NCBI GenBank assembly: GCA_903772945.1
Contig: CAICTM010001043.1
Coordinates: 1-39,048 of the forward strand
Origin: Seminavis robusta
Lineage: Eukaryota; Bacillariophyta; Bacillariophyceae; Naviculales; Naviculaceae
Reading direction: 5' to 3'
Length of the DNA stretch: 39,048 nucleotides
Part shown: positions 37,993-39,048 of the stretch, in pieces
Numbering within the stretch: position 1 is the stretch's first letter
Layout of the letters: every line of letters starts with the position of its first letter
Position numbers and translations under genes: made by a program
Notes under the pieces: generated by a model
What the model was told of the DNA's origin: nothing
Database searches by the model: none
Seen by the model: the letters and a program-made list of their open reading frames with translations, nothing else

Positions 37993-38320
37993 ATGCCCTT
38001 GCTATTTGATCACAGCAAGTGCACAGGAGTGTGAGGGTACCCAAATCCAAAACCTACAATCCTACAACAAAATCATCAAAACAACCGCCTTTATAGGCAA
38101 TGCTCAATGGCACCAACAGCCCACAACGGTATCTACCGCTACCAATGGCCACAACTACACGGCCAACAACCATCGATGGCAACAACAGCCAACAACGGCA
38201 TCTACCACTACCAAACCGATTACAATGAATCGACCAAACCAAATACGAATTGCATCTACAATAACGGCAACTGCAACAACAGCAGAACGACAGTGAACGT
38301 TGAACCGAGTAGCTAGCTAC
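37993..38320 (+). repeat. Patches conserved with 20.64-20.98 kb
   Basis: Includes ATGCCCTTGCT, CAGCAAGTGCACAGGAGTGT and, from 38246, GAATTGCATCTAC followed by AACTGCAACAACAGCAGAAC and GTGAACGTTGA. Plus frame 38107-38316 (APTAHNGIYRYQWPQ and a second NGIYHYQ repeat, ending TTVNVEPSS) is the counterpart of the minus-strand frame at 20724. The NGIYxYQ repeat is about 24 residues apart. Confidence 0.55.
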
Positions 38321-38382
38321 CAGCAACTCAAGAGTTCACAAGACAAGGAACCAAGCCACAGGATGGCTGGAGCATTCAGAGT

Positions 38383-38952
38383 TTGACCTACAAGAGGAAA
38401 CCTGATCAAAAGAAACAACAAGAGGGTGCACACCTCAGCTCCACTGCAACTACTGTACAGAGATTGCAACCAACCTTAGTCTCACACCAACAGAAGTACA
38501 TGAGTACAACAAATCAAGCCTACAGAAGATACAACTACGAACAACTATTGCCACAGCCTGCTCACAGGAGTGTAAGAGCAGTGACAGAACCAACACTTGT
38601 CCTGCCACAGCCAACTCACAGGAGTGTAAGAGCAGTGGCATCACCAACCAAAGGATCTACCGACTACATCACCATCGAACCATCATCGACCGTGACACGT
38701 CCAGGTCCAGTGGAGCCCATCAAGTTGGAGCATCCACAACTACTACCGAATACTTCCTTACAAGTATCCAAGCTTCCAAGGGCTTCTAGCCCCAACTCAA
38801 AGTATCATTGTGGCAAGGAACTTCCTCCTAGTTCCAGCTACTACAACAGTTCTCCCAAGTGTCGCTATAGCCTGACTTCCCAGTCTCAGCTACGGCAACA
38901 TCAAATGACGGTACCAAGTGTACCAAGTGACGGCACCAGTCACCACAAGTGA
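38383..38952 (+). CDS. Low-complexity ORF, 189 codons, unrecognised
   Basis: Gln/Ser/Thr/Pro-rich. Contains LPQPAHRSVRAV and LPQPTHRSVRAV 17 residues apart, which come from a 50-bp direct repeat holding the AGGA hairpin (38551-38645). The hairpin sits in a different frame than in the 22-kb ORF. There is no recognisable domain; it could be a shadow of structured RNA. Confidence 0.3.
   Translation: MTYKRKPDQKKQQEGAHLSSTATTVQRLQPTLVSHQQKYMSTTNQAYRRYNYEQLLPQPAHRSVRAVTEPTLVLPQPTHRSVRAVASPTKGSTDYITIEPSSTVTRPGPVEPIKLEHPQLLPNTSLQVSKLPRASSPNSKYHCGKELPPSSSYYNSSPKCRYSLTSQSQLRQHQMTVPSVPSDGTSHHK
38558..38632. repeat. AGGA-type hairpins within a 50-bp direct repeat
   Basis: CTGCTCACAGGAGTGTAAGAGCAG (stem CTGCTC/GAGCAG, 38558-38581) and CTCACAGGAGTGTAAGAG (38615-38632). 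Here the pairing is moved outward: the 3' arm is GAGCAG instead of GTGAGC, so a stem is still formed although the usual arm is lost. Confidence 0.55.
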
Positions 38953-39048
38953 CGACACCAGCAGTCACGAGTCTCACATGAGTATAAACACCCATGACAA
39001 GAGGAAACAATAACTCAACCATTTCCTCATTCCATCTTCAGACATCGA

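Larger units (their letters stand above)
35983..39048 (+). mobile_element. Interior of the second non-autonomous LTR element (runs off the window)
   Basis: Colinear with the interior at 23353-19739 read on the minus strand: the landmark GTGCTGATAGACAAGAGGTG (36777) pairs with the minus-strand patch at 21319. It is followed by the tandem GGAGTG hairpins, the GTGCACAGGAGTGTGA patch and the TGTGAACGTTGA-type patch in the same order. No RT, integrase or protease motif was seen. Frames are short and rich in Thr, Ser, Asn and Gln. Hairpins with an AGGA loop occur along it. Confidence 0.6.

Overview
The window looks like a repeat-rich, retrotransposon-dominated piece of a diatom nuclear genome. The reasons are diatom-style Ty3/gypsy and Ty1/copia gag and pol proteins, short GT-AG introns (about 60 nt), and an oomycete/diatom-like fusion of a restriction-endonuclease fold with a protein kinase. 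The organism is inferred from protein style. No rRNA, tRNA or CRISPR array was recognised. Only one host-like gene looks close to intact: the two-exon REase-kinase gene at 4.3-6.2 kb on the minus strand. Nearly everything else is a mobile element, often broken and often nested.

Layout. 0.1-2.8 kb: decayed Ty3/gypsy pol (+). 3.1-3.5 kb: a 0.4-kb LTR-like repeat (copy A; copies B, C and D lie at 23.8, 26.8 and 27.5 kb in mixed orientations). 3.5-4.2 kb: a duplicated unit and a small unknown ORF. 4.3-6.2 kb: the REase-kinase gene. 7.5-8.4 kb: an 890-bp Harbinger/Tourist-like element with 29-bp TIRs. 8.6-9.9 kb: a broken second REase-fold gene. 10.1-12.3 kb: non-coding DNA with tandem repeats and hairpins.

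12.4-23.8 kb is a three-level nest. A gag/RT retroelement (+) is split by a 9.2-kb LTR element (14363-23569, TSD GTCCT). That element has 216-bp LTRs beginning TGTTGG and ending CCAACA. One of its LTRs is split by a Ty3/gypsy element with only 77-bp, identical LTRs (14530-19685, TSD CCGC). 23.8-27.8 kb: LTR-like copies B, C and D around a decayed gag. 27.8-31.8 kb: a minus-strand Ty1/copia RT split by a 1.86-kb TIR element. 31.8-35.7 kb: hairpin-rich DNA, two unrecognised low-complexity ORFs and a possible PPT/LTR start. 35.7 kb to the window end: a diverged, plus-strand relative of the 9.2-kb element.

The most unusual system is this last family, seen at 19.7-23.6 kb (minus) and 35.7-39.0 kb (plus). 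Its 3.6-kb interior shows no reverse transcriptase, integrase or protease, so it looks like a large non-autonomous LTR element. The 15-19 nt directly after the 5' LTR are complementary to a segment inside the same LTR. The two copies differ in sequence but both keep the pairing, as expected for Tf1-like self-priming instead of tRNA priming. Both interiors are also studded with a small hairpin (stem such as GCTCAC/GTGAGC, loop AGGA) and with tandem GGAGTG...CACCTCC hairpins whose stems change in a compensatory way. This suggests an element whose conserved content is RNA structure rather than protein.
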